Shown: positions 34,677 through 44,077 of the stretch, in pieces
Position numbering within the stretch: position 1 is the first letter of the stretch
Layout of the letters: each line of letters opens with the position of its first letter
From: Bdellovibrionaceae bacterium UBA6502
GTDB lineage: Bacteria; Bdellovibrionota; Bdellovibrionia; Bdellovibrionales; UBA840
Reading direction: 5' to 3'
DNA: 64,000 bases
Assembly: GCA_002436415.1 (NCBI GenBank)
Contig: DJMA01000055.1
Span: 1 to 64,000 of the forward strand
Position numbers and translations under genes: made by a program
Notes under the pieces: model-generated
Database searches by the model: none
What the model saw: the letters and a program-made list of their open reading frames with translations, nothing else
What the model was told of the DNA's origin: nothing

Positions 34677-35500
34677 ATAACCCCCAATTTTATCAAACGA
34701 TTTAAATAAAATAGAGCCGTCACACAAATGTGAAAACCAACTATGTATTTGATACTCATAAAAACCGCTTTGGTCGTTACCTGCGGAACTTCATGGGAAC
34801 TGCAAACAACACTCATCCCTTGACGACAACACACTAAAAATATAATCGCCCCGCTAAAAATATTTTTCGTAAAAAACAAAAAGAAATCTTCTGGGGAAAC
34901 GGCGTCAATCACTAGAGTCAAATAGTAATAAAAATCCATTTGATGTTGAAAGATTGTAATTACATAGCCACCAAAAATTGCAATCATGATGTAGTAAAAT
35001 GCCAAGCACAAAACAGAGATTACTCCCCCCATCAATCGAGGAAAAACAATATAGCTCAGTGGATTGATTCCCATATTTTCTAGTGCGTCCACTTCTCTTT
35101 GAACACGCATGGAACCAATTTCAGAAGCCACTGCCGTGCCACTACGAGCCACAACAATTAAAGCCGTCAAAAGTGGAGCTAATTCACGAACCACAATTAC
35201 CATCATAAAAGCCCCGATGCTCTCCACTCCTCCGAGTAGATTAATCTGTGAGCTACTTTGTAAGATTACCGCAGCACCTGAACCAATCGCGAGAGTAGAA
35301 ATAATGGGTAAAGCCTGCCATCCTGTGAAGTAAACTTGAGCGGATACAACGGAAAAAATTGTGCGAATTCCCTGGGAACGGTCATTATAAGCCGCACGAA
35401 TGCATAGATAACCCATTAATATGGTTTCTAAAAAGTTTTGAATGGTTCCTGTCAGTTTTGATCCCCATCGATCCATCTGACCAGTAATACTAGCAATCAT
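34673..35500 (-). CDS. mlaE: MlaE-family ABC permease for phospholipid transport
   Basis: 275 residues with the MlaE/permease pattern: amphipathic N-terminal helix, then about five membrane helices. The conserved stretches are FTGWQALPIISTLAIGSGAAVI, VRELAPLLTALIVVARSG and the EIGSMRVQREVDALENMGINPLSYIVFPR coupling region (quoted in parts). MlaE works with MlaF and MlaD to move phospholipids between inner and outer membranes. It is the first gene of a four-gene minus-strand operon; downstream partners are the eroded ABC protein and the MCE protein. The kept coupling region suggests it still docks to an ATPase-like partner. Confidence 0.93.
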   Translation of the reverse strand: MIASITGQMDRWGSKLTGTIQNFLETILMGYLCIRAAYNDRSQGIRTIFSVVSAQVYFTGWQALPIISTLAIGSGAAVILQSSSQINLLGGVESIGAFMMVIVVRELAPLLTALIVVARSGTAVASEIGSMRVQREVDALENMGINPLSYIVFPRLMGGVISVLCLAFYYIMIAIFGGYVITIFQHQMDFYYYLTLVIDAVSPEDFFLFFTKNIFSGAIIFLVCCRQGMSVVCSSHEVPQVTTKAVFMSIKYIVGFHICVTALFYLNRLIKLGVI

Positions 35501-35621
35501 GCTTTCCCCGTCTCGGTTTCACTCTTATTTATCGGGATTTACTCAGGAAAGCTTGTTAGGCTGATGGTCTAAAAAGACTTCTGTCTTGCGGGAACTAGAC
35601 CGAACATTGGTCTATGTTGAG

Positions 35622-35834
35622 CTATAAACTTTGGGGTGTATTGAGTTGATAAATACTAAATTCACTTCTTTGGGTCGCCCCATTTACGCGAATATTTTTA
35701 ATTTTAAACAGCTCTTTTGACGGCGTGTCAGTGACAGAGGACTGGTTCAAGCCACCACTGCCTAAGGCAGAAAGTCCTTTTCCACAAGAAGAAAGTAAAA
35801 CTAAAAAAAGAAGTTTTAAAAAGACATTCTTCAT
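35622..35834 (-). CDS. Small lipoprotein coupled to the subtilase
   Basis: 70 residues with a canonical lipobox (FLVLLSSC, Cys17), then a Gly/Ser-rich linker and a short beta-like tail (FKIKNIRVNG, RSEFSIYQL). The start overlaps the subtilase stop by 4 bases, so the two are translated together. No family recognised; it could be an envelope partner or inhibitor-like peptide of the protease. Confidence 0.65.
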   Translation of the reverse strand: MKNVFLKLLFLVLLSSCGKGLSALGSGGLNQSSVTDTPSKELFKIKNIRVNGATQRSEFSIYQLNTPQSL

Positions 35835-38284
35835 TCACTCACCTCAAATTGAATATCGGCAGAATCAATGTTTGGAATATTAATTACAAGACTTTGATAC
35901 TCCACCTCTTTGTTAATTTCTATCTGACGAACTAAGCTATTTTTGTAATAGACTTTTAGATATCGATAGGTTTTTCCAGCAATGGCTTGCGTCTCAAAAC
36001 TAATGGAAGATTGCTTTGCTGAATCAAAGTTTAGGACATTTATTTCTTCTGTCATAAAACTAGAACTCCAGCCATCCAATTTAATCTCAACCGAATAATT
36101 CCCCGCCAAATCCTTGCTCGAATCCAGTTCTAAATATGGTCGATCCGTTACTTTATACAAAGAATCATCCTTGTACCAAGTATAGGTTCCCGCTTGGCTA
36201 CGATCCAATTTAGGAATATCTAAAAGAGTGTACTGCCCACTACTGGCGTACTCCACGCGAAGGTTTTGATCGCTTTCAGACAATTGAATTTTATCTGGAT
36301 CATTCGATACATTTCCTTGACCGACAAGATCGATATGATCAATGTACCAGTCTTTATTGGCAGCACTTCGTAGGCTTATTTCAGTTTCCACACCATCATG
36401 ATAAAATTGTTCCGATCGCGAATGATAGATGTCGACATTGTAAAATGGAAGCTCTGCCGATCCCGAGCCATTGCTATAACTACCAATTGGTAAGTCTCCA
36501 GTTAGCTCTCCTAGTTTTGGTAAATAGAAAAACACTTGGTAGTAACCAGGCTTTCTAGCTTTAAAAATGATTTTAGATTCTGCATTGGAAGACAGCCGTA
36601 CCACAGAACGAGAATATATCGCTCCATGATTAAAGCTATCTGGTGCGTACTGAAAATCTACTCCACTATTGCTAAAACTTGAAAACTTTAGATAAGAGGA
36701 AGCGTATTGGGTAAAATCATATCCCTCTGGATCTGATTCCTCGAAGTTATCTGCCTCATCACTAGGAACAACATTATTATCTCCCTGCAGGCTAGTGTCC
36801 TGATAATCAAAGTCATCCATCGTATAAAGAATTTTATTCTCAGAGATTGCTGCAAGCGCAGAATTAAGTTTCAAAAAAGGAAGTGGATATTTGATTCTAC
36901 TGTCTAAGCCATAACTCGCTCCCCGCTTTAAAGCTCCTAGGTATTCTTCTGGAGTAAAGGAGGGATAAGCTGAATTTAAAACAGCAATGGCACCAGCAAC
37001 ATAGGGAGTCGCTTGGGAAGTACCACTCATATAACCGCTTTGGTTATTCGGAAATCCAGATAAAACATCAACACCTGGAGCCATGATATCAATCCAGTTA
37101 GCATGATTACTAAATTCAGCCACCTGAATAGAACTATCCTTATAGCCATAGGCGCCAACAGCTACCACGCCACTGACACAGGCTGGAAATGTAATTTGAT
37201 GGTCTAAATAATCATTTCCAGCAGCGGCAACAACACTTACTCCCAGATCTTTTAGATCTTTAACCAGCATAGTAAATGGGCCCATTCTACTTAAGCCTTC
37301 ATAACGCCAGTCAGAATCACATTCTCTCCTGCTATAAGCTGCATAAGTGGCAATTCCCATGGAAACATTAACGACCTTGATATTTAGTCTTTGCGAAACA
37401 TCGGTGATATGCTCAAAGGCTGATAACATACTGTAAACGTCGGAACCACCTTCGTCTCCTGTAATTCGAATTGGAAATATATTTGCCTCCGGTGCAATTC
37501 CAGAAATGCTTTCTGTAGTTTTCGCAGCAATGATCCCCGCCACGTGGGTCCCATGATAAAGACTAGACTTTAAAGCATCTATCTCCGAATCAGATAATCC
37601 TGAAAAATCGGCTTCGACAGGACGGTAGCTGCTACCACTCTCTAGCTCTTCTTCTTTGCCATTGCATCCTCCTAGATCCAAACTCACAATACAAGATCCT
37701 TGTAAGACCCTTGTCTGATTCGCTGAGTTTTTAAATAGAAAGTGATCGGGATCAACCCCAGAGTCCACCACTGCCACCGTTACATCACTACCTGTAAAAC
37801 CATAGTTATGACTTTCAATGGCACCAATCTTCTCTGCAATGGAGTAAGTGTTTGGACGCAACTCTCTATTTAACATCATTGCTATGGCTAAGCCTGATTT
37901 CTTTAATTCCTCAAAAGTGTTTTGATCTAATTTCGTTTCCAAAACGGGATACTTTTTTAGCTCCCTAATTTTACTAGAGATCGTTTTTCCTGAAAGTTTT
38001 TGGTAAGTTTGTTTTCCATTTCGAATAATCTCTAACAGCTTGAATCGGCTGCTATTTAATTTTTGCTGATTCGAGCTAGTTATTTGCTTACTTCCGTAGG
38101 TAATGATTAAACTCACCTGCTCCTTATTTTTAAAAGCATTCACTATAGAATCGGCATCTGATGAGAAACTAGAATTTGCTTGTATGCCATTTTGGCCACT
38201 ACAATTTGTATAAGAAAATGCAATTGCCGCGAACATGGCAAGCAGGCTTAAAATTGTAGTTTTCTGAGACTGTTTTTGCATCAA
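35831..38284 (-). CDS. Exported subtilisin-like serine protease (peptidase S8)
   Basis: 817 residues. A signal segment ends FSYTNC (Cys28), matching the atypical SYxNC lipid-attachment motif seen at 26406-28133. A propeptide of inhibitor-I9 type (about 50-150) is followed by the S8 domain. The catalytic triad is Asp174 (VAVVDSGVD), His244 (HGTHVAG) and Ser423 (GTSQATPYVAG), with oxyanion Asn357 (AAAGND). After about residue 480 comes a beta-rich C-terminal half with a CBM/pre-peptidase-like domain and an Ig-like tail. It is probably a surface protease. A 70-residue lipoprotein is coupled downstream. Secreted proteases are abundant in predatory bacteria, but a predation role here is inference. 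Confidence 0.92.
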   Translation of the reverse strand: MMQKQSQKTTILSLLAMFAAIAFSYTNCSGQNGIQANSSFSSDADSIVNAFKNKEQVSLIITYGSKQITSSNQQKLNSSRFKLLEIIRNGKQTYQKLSGKTISSKIRELKKYPVLETKLDQNTFEELKKSGLAIAMMLNRELRPNTYSIAEKIGAIESHNYGFTGSDVTVAVVDSGVDPDHFLFKNSANQTRVLQGSCIVSLDLGGCNGKEEELESGSSYRPVEADFSGLSDSEIDALKSSLYHGTHVAGIIAAKTTESISGIAPEANIFPIRITGDEGGSDVYSMLSAFEHITDVSQRLNIKVVNVSMGIATYAAYSRRECDSDWRYEGLSRMGPFTMLVKDLKDLGVSVVAAAGNDYLDHQITFPACVSGVVAVGAYGYKDSSIQVAEFSNHANWIDIMAPGVDVLSGFPNNQSGYMSGTSQATPYVAGAIAVLNSAYPSFTPEEYLGALKRGASYGLDSRIKYPLPFLKLNSALAAISENKILYTMDDFDYQDTSLQGDNNVVPSDEADNFEESDPEGYDFTQYASSYLKFSSFSNSGVDFQYAPDSFNHGAIYSRSVVRLSSNAESKIIFKARKPGYYQVFFYLPKLGELTGDLPIGSYSNGSGSAELPFYNVDIYHSRSEQFYHDGVETEISLRSAANKDWYIDHIDLVGQGNVSNDPDKIQLSESDQNLRVEYASSGQYTLLDIPKLDRSQAGTYTWYKDDSLYKVTDRPYLELDSSKDLAGNYSVEIKLDGWSSSFMTEEINVLNFDSAKQSSISFETQAIAGKTYRYLKVYYKNSLVRQIEINKEVEYQSLVINIPNIDSADIQFEVSE

Positions 38285-38355
38285 GTATCATATCGGAACA
38301 TTGAGGACTCAAGTTTAGGAAATTCCGAGACAGTGACGCGATAAAGTGAAAACAC

Positions 38356-38736
38356 TTAACTCACTGATTTTACTTCAATATTTTCTTTTAGATCCTTAAA
38401 CATCTGAAAAATTCTCGTTTTAATTTGATCGTGCTTCTTAGCCTTTACTAGCTCTGAAATTTCCAACATATCTTCGTCAAAAACTTGATTGAGAAGATCC
38501 ACTTTTTCTGGATGATTTTTCAAGCTATCAATTAGACGAAGAGATTTTGCGTAATAAGTTTCGATAAAAGCAAACTCCCCTTTTGCAAATGCCAGGTGGT
38601 TTTGAAAATAAGAGTGAATTTCTTGAAAAATCTCAGAGTCTTTCTCCCCTAGAATTCCAGCAATCCACTCTAGAGCACTATCAGTTCTTTCTGGATATAA
38701 ATTACTTAGCATAGGACTTCTCTTTGTATCTTTCAT
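38356..38736 (-). CDS. Small helical cytoplasmic protein, unknown function
   Basis: 126 residues, no signal, almost wholly alpha-helical (LEWIAGILGEKDSEIFQEIHSYF, quoted in part; DLLNQVFDEDMLEISELV). No family recognised. It stands alone between the subtilase gene and a 300-base gap. The start ATG at 38736 is preceded by AGGAGTTTAACC on the minus strand, a good ribosome site. Confidence 0.6.
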   Translation of the reverse strand: MKDTKRSPMLSNLYPERTDSALEWIAGILGEKDSEIFQEIHSYFQNHLAFAKGEFAFIETYYAKSLRLIDSLKNHPEKVDLLNQVFDEDMLEISELVKAKKHDQIKTRIFQMFKDLKENIEVKSVS

Positions 38737-39039
38737 TGGTTAAACTCCTAAAAGTTGTAAAGCTCTCTACTTCACTTATTAGTCTGATCAATTCTTCGGA
38801 ATTTTCCTACGGTACCTTAGAGCAGAAAACACAAAACTGGATCTAAGTGTGGAATGAAAATTCGCCCTGTTTTTAAACACTTACGCATTTTGCCTGATGC
38901 ATTTTCTACTATATCTATATAAGCATTTTTAAAGAAAACACTAGATGTAGTGGTCCAGGCTTTTTGTACTTGAGAGCCACGGAGATGTTTTTTAGAGTGT
39001 AAATCTAGACCAAGGCCTCTGGGCTTTTAGAGGGAAGTG
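38737..39039. other. Divergent intergenic region
   Basis: About 300 bases between the helical protein gene (minus) and the PLP enzyme gene (plus). It must hold both promoters. A TTGCCT (38888-38893) followed by an AT-rich TATATCTATATAA stretch is the nearest thing to a sigma-70 element, but spacing is poor. I looked for a SAM-type riboswitch because of the downstream gene and saw none. Confidence 0.3.
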
Positions 39040-40224
39040 ATGCAAAGAAAAGATTTAGAGCAAGGTTTTTATCGAATCAAAGAAACTATCCAGTTTCCTT
39101 TTCCAGAAACAGACAATCCACCGGTGGTGGCACCACTCTTTGACAGTATCAAATATAGTTTCAAAAACCCTCATGAAGTGGAAAAACTTTTTCAATCTCA
39201 AAGGGAAGGTTTTTTATATTCCCGGTTTGAAAACCCAAACTCTGCCTACCTTAAAAAATTACTGGCAGCTTTTTGTGAAAGAGACAAGGCGCTCTTACTG
39301 CCGTCAGGCCTTGCCTCTATCACCCACTGTTTGGATAGCTTAAGTGCTCCAGGCGATTCTATATTGTGTTTTTTTGAGTCTTACTCACCAACCAAAGCAT
39401 TCATCCAAAATGAACTTAGCAAAAAAGGAGTTAATGCGATCCTTTGTCACCTTGACGACAAAGATTCCATTAGGGAAGTTTTTGAAAAACAAAAACCTAA
39501 AATCTGTATTTTCGAGCAACAAACCAACCCTCAATTAAAAATTTGTGATAGAGATTTTATTGTAGACCTTTGCGAAACTCACAATTGTATTTCTGTTGTG
39601 GACGCCACTTATGATGCTTTTTTAAAGGCCCCCGAGGAAGGCATTGATGTTGTCATCCATAGCTTAAGTAAATTTGCCTCTGGGCATAGTGATATTATGG
39701 GTGGTTGCATCTGCACTTCTCGATCGAATCTATTTGATAAAATGGACCAATCGGCCAAGTCTCGTGGCATTTATTTAGACCCTTATGTTAGTAGGCAAAC
39801 TGCAAGAAGCCTTGAAACCTATTTAATTCGACATCTCCAATACCTTGAAAACACAAAGCTACTGGCAAAAAAGTTAGAGGAAGAAAAATGTTTTGTTAGG
39901 CTAAAGCATCCGAGCCTTAAAGACTTTTCTCAAAAGGATTTGTCTGATCGTTATCAAATACAGTCCACCACCATCTTCGCTGGCCTTGCCAATGAAGAGC
40001 AACTTTATAGTTTTATTGGCGCCTTAAAACTGATTCGAATGAGTCCCAGCCTAGGATGCAATGAATCTTTGATCGCTCCTGCTAAATTATTTTATGGTCA
40101 TGGCATGTCAGAGGATGAACTTAAAAAATCAGAAATCATCGAAGGTAGTTTTCGCCTTAGTATTGGTCTTGAATCTCCAGAGCTATTGTTTGCTGATATT
40201 CAACAGGCACTGGAAAAGTTTTGA
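39040..40224 (+). CDS. Cys/Met-metabolism PLP-dependent enzyme (cystathionine synthase/lyase family)
   Basis: 394 residues from the ATG at 39040, five bases after AGAGGG; an in-frame GTG sits one codon earlier. The fold-type I PLP signature HSLSKFASGHSDIMGG contains the Schiff-base Lys (about residue 211), and the phosphate-binding segment is LLPSGLASI. Members carry out gamma-replacement or beta/gamma-elimination on cystathionine, homocysteine or methionine. The family's usual active-site Tyr region (YSR at about 61-63) is present, but exact specificity cannot be read. Aromatic and charged N-terminal residues differ from MetB/MetC. A monocistronic gene closed by the terminator at 40324. Confidence 0.85.
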   Translation: MQRKDLEQGFYRIKETIQFPFPETDNPPVVAPLFDSIKYSFKNPHEVEKLFQSQREGFLYSRFENPNSAYLKKLLAAFCERDKALLLPSGLASITHCLDSLSAPGDSILCFFESYSPTKAFIQNELSKKGVNAILCHLDDKDSIREVFEKQKPKICIFEQQTNPQLKICDRDFIVDLCETHNCISVVDATYDAFLKAPEEGIDVVIHSLSKFASGHSDIMGGCICTSRSNLFDKMDQSAKSRGIYLDPYVSRQTARSLETYLIRHLQYLENTKLLAKKLEEEKCFVRLKHPSLKDFSQKDLSDRYQIQSTTIFAGLANEEQLYSFIGALKLIRMSPSLGCNESLIAPAKLFYGHGMSEDELKKSEIIEGSFRLSIGLESPELLFADIQQALEKF

Positions 40225-40323
40225 CCAACAAACGATTAACTCTTTTATAGAATATATTTTTTAAAACCTAAGATTATATCGGTTCTACAAAATTAAAGAA
40301 TATAATATTCCCCAGAAAATTAA

Positions 40324-40356
40324 AAAAGACCCAGAACTACTGAGTCTTTTATTTTT
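40324..40356. terminator. Bidirectional terminator
   Basis: AAAAGACCCAG (40324-40334) pairs with CTGAGTCTTTT (40340-40350) with one G-T wobble and a five-base loop, followed by ATTTTT. It separates the convergent PLP-enzyme and lipoprotein genes. Confidence 0.85.
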
Positions 40357-40367
40357 ACCAAATACTA

Positions 40368-41222
40368 CTATCGACAAGAAGATTGGTAAGTATAGATTTT
40401 TTCTGTTTCATGATTTTCACCAGCAAATGCACCGATCTCTTCGTCATTGGATGCTTTAGTCATTGCAAACTCGATAAATCGATCTGTGTACTTATGGTAG
40501 TAAGAAACATCTTTATAACCATAGAAAGTGACATATTCTGTGTGACAACGCTGCACTCGTCTACGACAAGTTCTTGGTGGGCGCGGTCTCGGACGTGGAT
40601 CTCTAATTTTTCCTGGATCTCGTCTTTTGTTGTTTCCTGGACGATCTGCTTTTCCTTTTCTAGGATCTTTAGAAAGCTCCGCAGCCTGGTCAAGACTATC
40701 ATTCACTGCGAAGTCTACGTCAGCACAAGGGTAATTTTCATAAACCCACTGACAACGAGTTCTAGGCTCTGTCCAAGAACAGTTTTCTACTGCATTTTGT
40801 TGTTCTGAATTAGAAATTTGGGTTTCTAAACTACCATTTATATCGTAGTTAAAACCAGTCTCACTGGCTGGTAAATTGATTTCGCCATTATGCTTAGGTA
40901 GATCAATGTCACTAGGGACTTTCACTTCCAGACTGAAATCATTATTAATTTTTAATTTCATTTTTGAGTTTGAAGCAGTAAGTTTTGCCGAATACTGGCC
41001 AGGCTCTAAACGTTTTGTGTTGCGATCACGCATTTTGTAAAGTCGTCGGCACCGACTTGAGTTACTGTTGTTTCTTTCGCAACGCTCTAATTGTCTTTGA
41101 TCACCACGATTTAATGGTTCTACGATTTGCAAAGTTTTATTTAAACCTAAGACTCCGTTAAACACATTATCACACCCCGAAAGTACTAAAACTCCCAAAG
41201 TGGCTAATAATAAAGCTTTCAT
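40368..41222 (-). CDS. Lipoprotein with basic Arg/Pro-rich segment, unknown function
   Basis: 284 residues from the ATG at 41222, preceded by AGGAGGGGAA; a longer frame to 41255 runs across that site. The lipobox is VLVLSGC (Cys17). A beta-rich central region follows, then an Arg/Pro-rich basic stretch (about residues 184-220, with RDPRPRPRPPRTCRRR) and a C-terminal Tyr-rich part. Several Cys pairs suggest disulfides. No family recognised. The basic segment could contact LPS, peptidoglycan or nucleic acid at the cell surface. Confidence 0.7.
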   Translation of the reverse strand: MKALLLATLGVLVLSGCDNVFNGVLGLNKTLQIVEPLNRGDQRQLERCERNNSNSSRCRRLYKMRDRNTKRLEPGQYSAKLTASNSKMKLKINNDFSLEVKVPSDIDLPKHNGEINLPASETGFNYDINGSLETQISNSEQQNAVENCSWTEPRTRCQWVYENYPCADVDFAVNDSLDQAAELSKDPRKGKADRPGNNKRRDPGKIRDPRPRPRPPRTCRRRVQRCHTEYVTFYGYKDVSYYHKYTDRFIEFAMTKASNDEEIGAFAGENHETEKIYTYQSSCR

Positions 41223-41496
41223 TTCCCCTCCTAATTGAAATTGGGCTAGGCCCAACTTGGCTCCATGGCCCTGTATAGAGCAATGAAAGTGCCAAAACTT
41301 TTAGTATCCTTTTGTCCTAAAAAGCACTTTTTAGCCTAATCTTGTGGCACTTTTTCAAATCAAAAAACTCAAATGACTCCACCGACTGAATAGGAAATTA
41401 GCAGTTTAAGATAATTCTTCTTGAAAGCTAGTTTTCTGAAAAGCAAAGTTTGACTTTAGGCACAAGATCCTAGAGATTATCAGAATCTTTGCACAA

Positions 41497-41570
41497 GGTG
41501 GCGTGGTAGAGAGGCTATACAGCGGATTGCAAATCCGTGGACGTCGGTTCAAATCCGGCCGCCACCTCCA
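41497..41570 (+). tRNA. tRNA-Cys (GCA)
   Basis: A complete cloverleaf: acceptor GGTGGCG (41497-41503) pairs with CGCCACC (41560-41566), discriminator T, then encoded CCA. The anticodon loop TTGCAAA gives GCA, and the T arm contains GGTTCAAATCC. U73 and GCA are the known identity elements of cysteine tRNA. It is the only RNA gene seen. Flanking gaps of about 270 and 190 bases hold a GC-rich hairpin at 41728-41744 (GGGGC/GCCCC) and nothing else certain. Confidence 0.97.
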
Positions 41571-41764
41571 AATTTTCTTTTTTTTAATTACATCTATTTT
41601 TTCGAAATAATTTTGAGCTTTTTCTTTTAATGAAGAACTGTCCTTCTTAAGCTGTAAGCTGGCTTATCTTATAAGCCAAAACTGCAAACGAGATGTTTTA
41701 CAAGTTTTTATGCGACAAACTAATCCCGGGGCAAGCAAAGCCCCAGTTAAAGAATATTCCAAGA

Positions 41765-44077
41765 CTATTTGTTCACAGCACTATTACTACAAGACTTACT
41801 AGACTTGGATCGATATAGGATTGCACGGAGCATTTTCCAGTCAACGAGACCATTTTTTATGGCAGTAAAAGCCAGACTTTTGTTGTTCCTAATTGTTGAA
41901 CGCATCAATCCTGTGAGGCGTTTTGAAATTTCGTATTTCACAGCCAGTGTTAGTAAAATCCCAGTTCCTCTAGAGAGACTCACAAACTCATCAGGTAAAA
42001 CCAAGCCTTGGTTTATAGAAAAAATCACCCAGTCTTTTGCTTTCATTCGCTCTTCTGGTTTTGTAATTTTAGTTTCTTCTAAATACTTCTCATCAAAGCT
42101 CTTATCAAAGGCTTGTTTACTGATTGGTGATTCATTTTCAATGCTTAAATTCCAAAGTATCTCTTTCATAGCAGTAGCATCTCGAAATTTCGATGCAACT
42201 ACCAAAGAGATAAACTGACTTCGAAAAGCTTTTTCGATCACTCCACCCATTCCATAATCAATTATTGGTACATCAACCACAATTTTCTCAGTGGAGGATT
42301 TACGAAATTGGAACCAATGAGAACTTTGCCCAGAGACCCTTTCGATAATATCCACCATGAAATTTCCTAAATGCAAATCCGCATGGATAAAACCAGATTT
42401 TATAAAACCCGTTTCCATCCAACGATGAATTAAGCCACGGGTGATTTCTTTCGCAAGCAATTGATCTGTTTCATTAGCACTCTCCCCTAACTTAGAAATT
42501 TTCTTTCCTTTTACTTTTTCCATAAGTTGTATTCTTACGCCATTCTCTGAAGGGTCAGAGTAGTAATACATTTCTGGCACATAATATCTAATTTCTAAAT
42601 CCAATTGATTTTTAGGAAAGAATTTAACAATCCCCAAATTCAATCTGTGATTAGAAGGAAGCTTAATTTTTAACTCATGGGTATATTCAGACTTTGCCAT
42701 GACTTGTCGCTCGGAAGCTCCTTTGGAATCCATGTCTCGATAAATGTCCTTATCCATTGGTGCAATGCTTGGTTCCATCAAAGGCCAATTTAATCTTCGA
42801 AGCTCAGGGTCTTGATCGATTTCCTTCGCAGTATTAGTGATATTCACCGTTCCGCGAGGGATAATATTCTCCATCCCAGGCTTAACCATTCGCAATGCCC
42901 ATTCATGAGTTTTCTGGGTCTTCAGATCGCGAACAATGACTGTATGCATTTGCGCAATAGAACCCGCATGAAAAGCCTTTTCTACTTTAACAATTTCTAA
43001 ATTCTTTCTAGCCAATGCTTCCTTTTCTTTTTCTAGCTCCTCTAATACAAGAGCCAATGGAGCTGCTTTGCCACCGCTTTCTAAGCTTGCAAAAGCCTCT
43101 TTAATTTTTGCATCAATTCCTTCCATTCTAGCAACCACTTGCAGAAACTTTAAAAACTGAGGGATTCCATAGGATAAAACCGTTCTAAATCTTTGAAAAT
43201 TATTTCTCTGGTCAGGATTATCAAGAAGACCGGAAATCATATTTTTTGAACCAATTGGAGTAAGGTTTTTAAATACGCCACCTAAAAAAAGTTGAATAAA
43301 ACGCCCTAGGCCTTTTACCTCAACCATATCCACTTGAAACTTCTCTTTATCCGCAGCCACTTTTTCACCAACGGAACGAAGCTCTTTGTCCATTCTCTCA
43401 AAAACACTTGTGAAGCCGTTTGCAATCTGAAGTTTCTGCTTTGCGCTCAAGGATCGTTTAAATTGGTGTAAATAACCTAAGGCTTCCATTTCAGATTGTT
43501 TCGATAAAATTTCCCAGGACAAAAATCTTTCCAAGATCAGTTGCTGATAATTCTCTGCTAGATTTGCGGCAGAAAAAGCATTCCCCGTTTTTTTATCAAC
43601 AAAGTCTGAGAACTGTTCTTTGGCAAAAGCAAATTGATTTTTATGGTATTGTTCTATTTGTTCAGCGACAGCCGGGGAACTCGCTTTATAATAAAATTTG
43701 TAGAAGGCCTTAGCATTGCTTAAATGCCTCACTTCTGATTGCAGATCCATATACAACTCTCTGTCTAAATACCTATGACGTACATAATCTTCCAGAGAAT
43801 TCACTTCTACAAGTTCCGCTTTGCCAGCATAATATTTTGATAAACTACTGAGAGCAGAATCAAATGCTTTTATTTTTTCGCTATCCTCAAGATCGTAAGC
43901 CAGTAGCATATACTTTGAAATGATCCGCAGACTTTCTGGCAGATAATATTTCTCTGGCTTTTCCTCCATGGCAAGCGTTTCAGAAATATCAACCATGTCT
44001 TCATCTGCCTTGCTATGTCCTTGGAACACAAGCAAAAGACTAAGAATTAAAATGAGCTTAGATAAAAGCTTTTTCAA
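41765..44077 (-). CDS. Exported ABC1/UbiB-like atypical kinase
   Basis: 770 residues. Unusually, the protein begins with a Sec signal peptide (KLLSKLILILSLLLVFQG, cut near residue 23). A helical region (about 30-340) leads to an ABC1/UbiB-type kinase core: the nucleotide-binding loop AGSIAQ (371-376), the strand with RMVKPGM (Lys399), the catalytic HADLHLGN (565-572) and the metal-binding IIDYG (Asp607). All key motifs are intact. Family members support ubiquinone synthesis and act in the cytoplasm, usually with C-terminal membrane helices, which are missing here. An exported version would need a periplasmic or extracellular ATP source. Large for the family (usual 450-550 residues). Confidence 0.82.
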   Translation of the reverse strand: MKKLLSKLILILSLLLVFQGHSKADEDMVDISETLAMEEKPEKYYLPESLRIISKYMLLAYDLEDSEKIKAFDSALSSLSKYYAGKAELVEVNSLEDYVRHRYLDRELYMDLQSEVRHLSNAKAFYKFYYKASSPAVAEQIEQYHKNQFAFAKEQFSDFVDKKTGNAFSAANLAENYQQLILERFLSWEILSKQSEMEALGYLHQFKRSLSAKQKLQIANGFTSVFERMDKELRSVGEKVAADKEKFQVDMVEVKGLGRFIQLFLGGVFKNLTPIGSKNMISGLLDNPDQRNNFQRFRTVLSYGIPQFLKFLQVVARMEGIDAKIKEAFASLESGGKAAPLALVLEELEKEKEALARKNLEIVKVEKAFHAGSIAQMHTVIVRDLKTQKTHEWALRMVKPGMENIIPRGTVNITNTAKEIDQDPELRRLNWPLMEPSIAPMDKDIYRDMDSKGASERQVMAKSEYTHELKIKLPSNHRLNLGIVKFFPKNQLDLEIRYYVPEMYYYSDPSENGVRIQLMEKVKGKKISKLGESANETDQLLAKEITRGLIHRWMETGFIKSGFIHADLHLGNFMVDIIERVSGQSSHWFQFRKSSTEKIVVDVPIIDYGMGGVIEKAFRSQFISLVVASKFRDATAMKEILWNLSIENESPISKQAFDKSFDEKYLEETKITKPEERMKAKDWVIFSINQGLVLPDEFVSLSRGTGILLTLAVKYEISKRLTGLMRSTIRNNKSLAFTAIKNGLVDWKMLRAILYRSKSSKSCSNSAVNK

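Noticed and set aside
38741..39036. SAM riboswitch ahead of the Cys/Met-type enzyme
   Set aside because: No SAM-I/II/IV-like helix arrangement or conserved core was seen in the leader.
41728..41744. GGGGC/GCCCC hairpin as terminator of the kinase gene
   Set aside because: The stem is only five bases and lacks a T tract on either strand; left as an unassigned hairpin.
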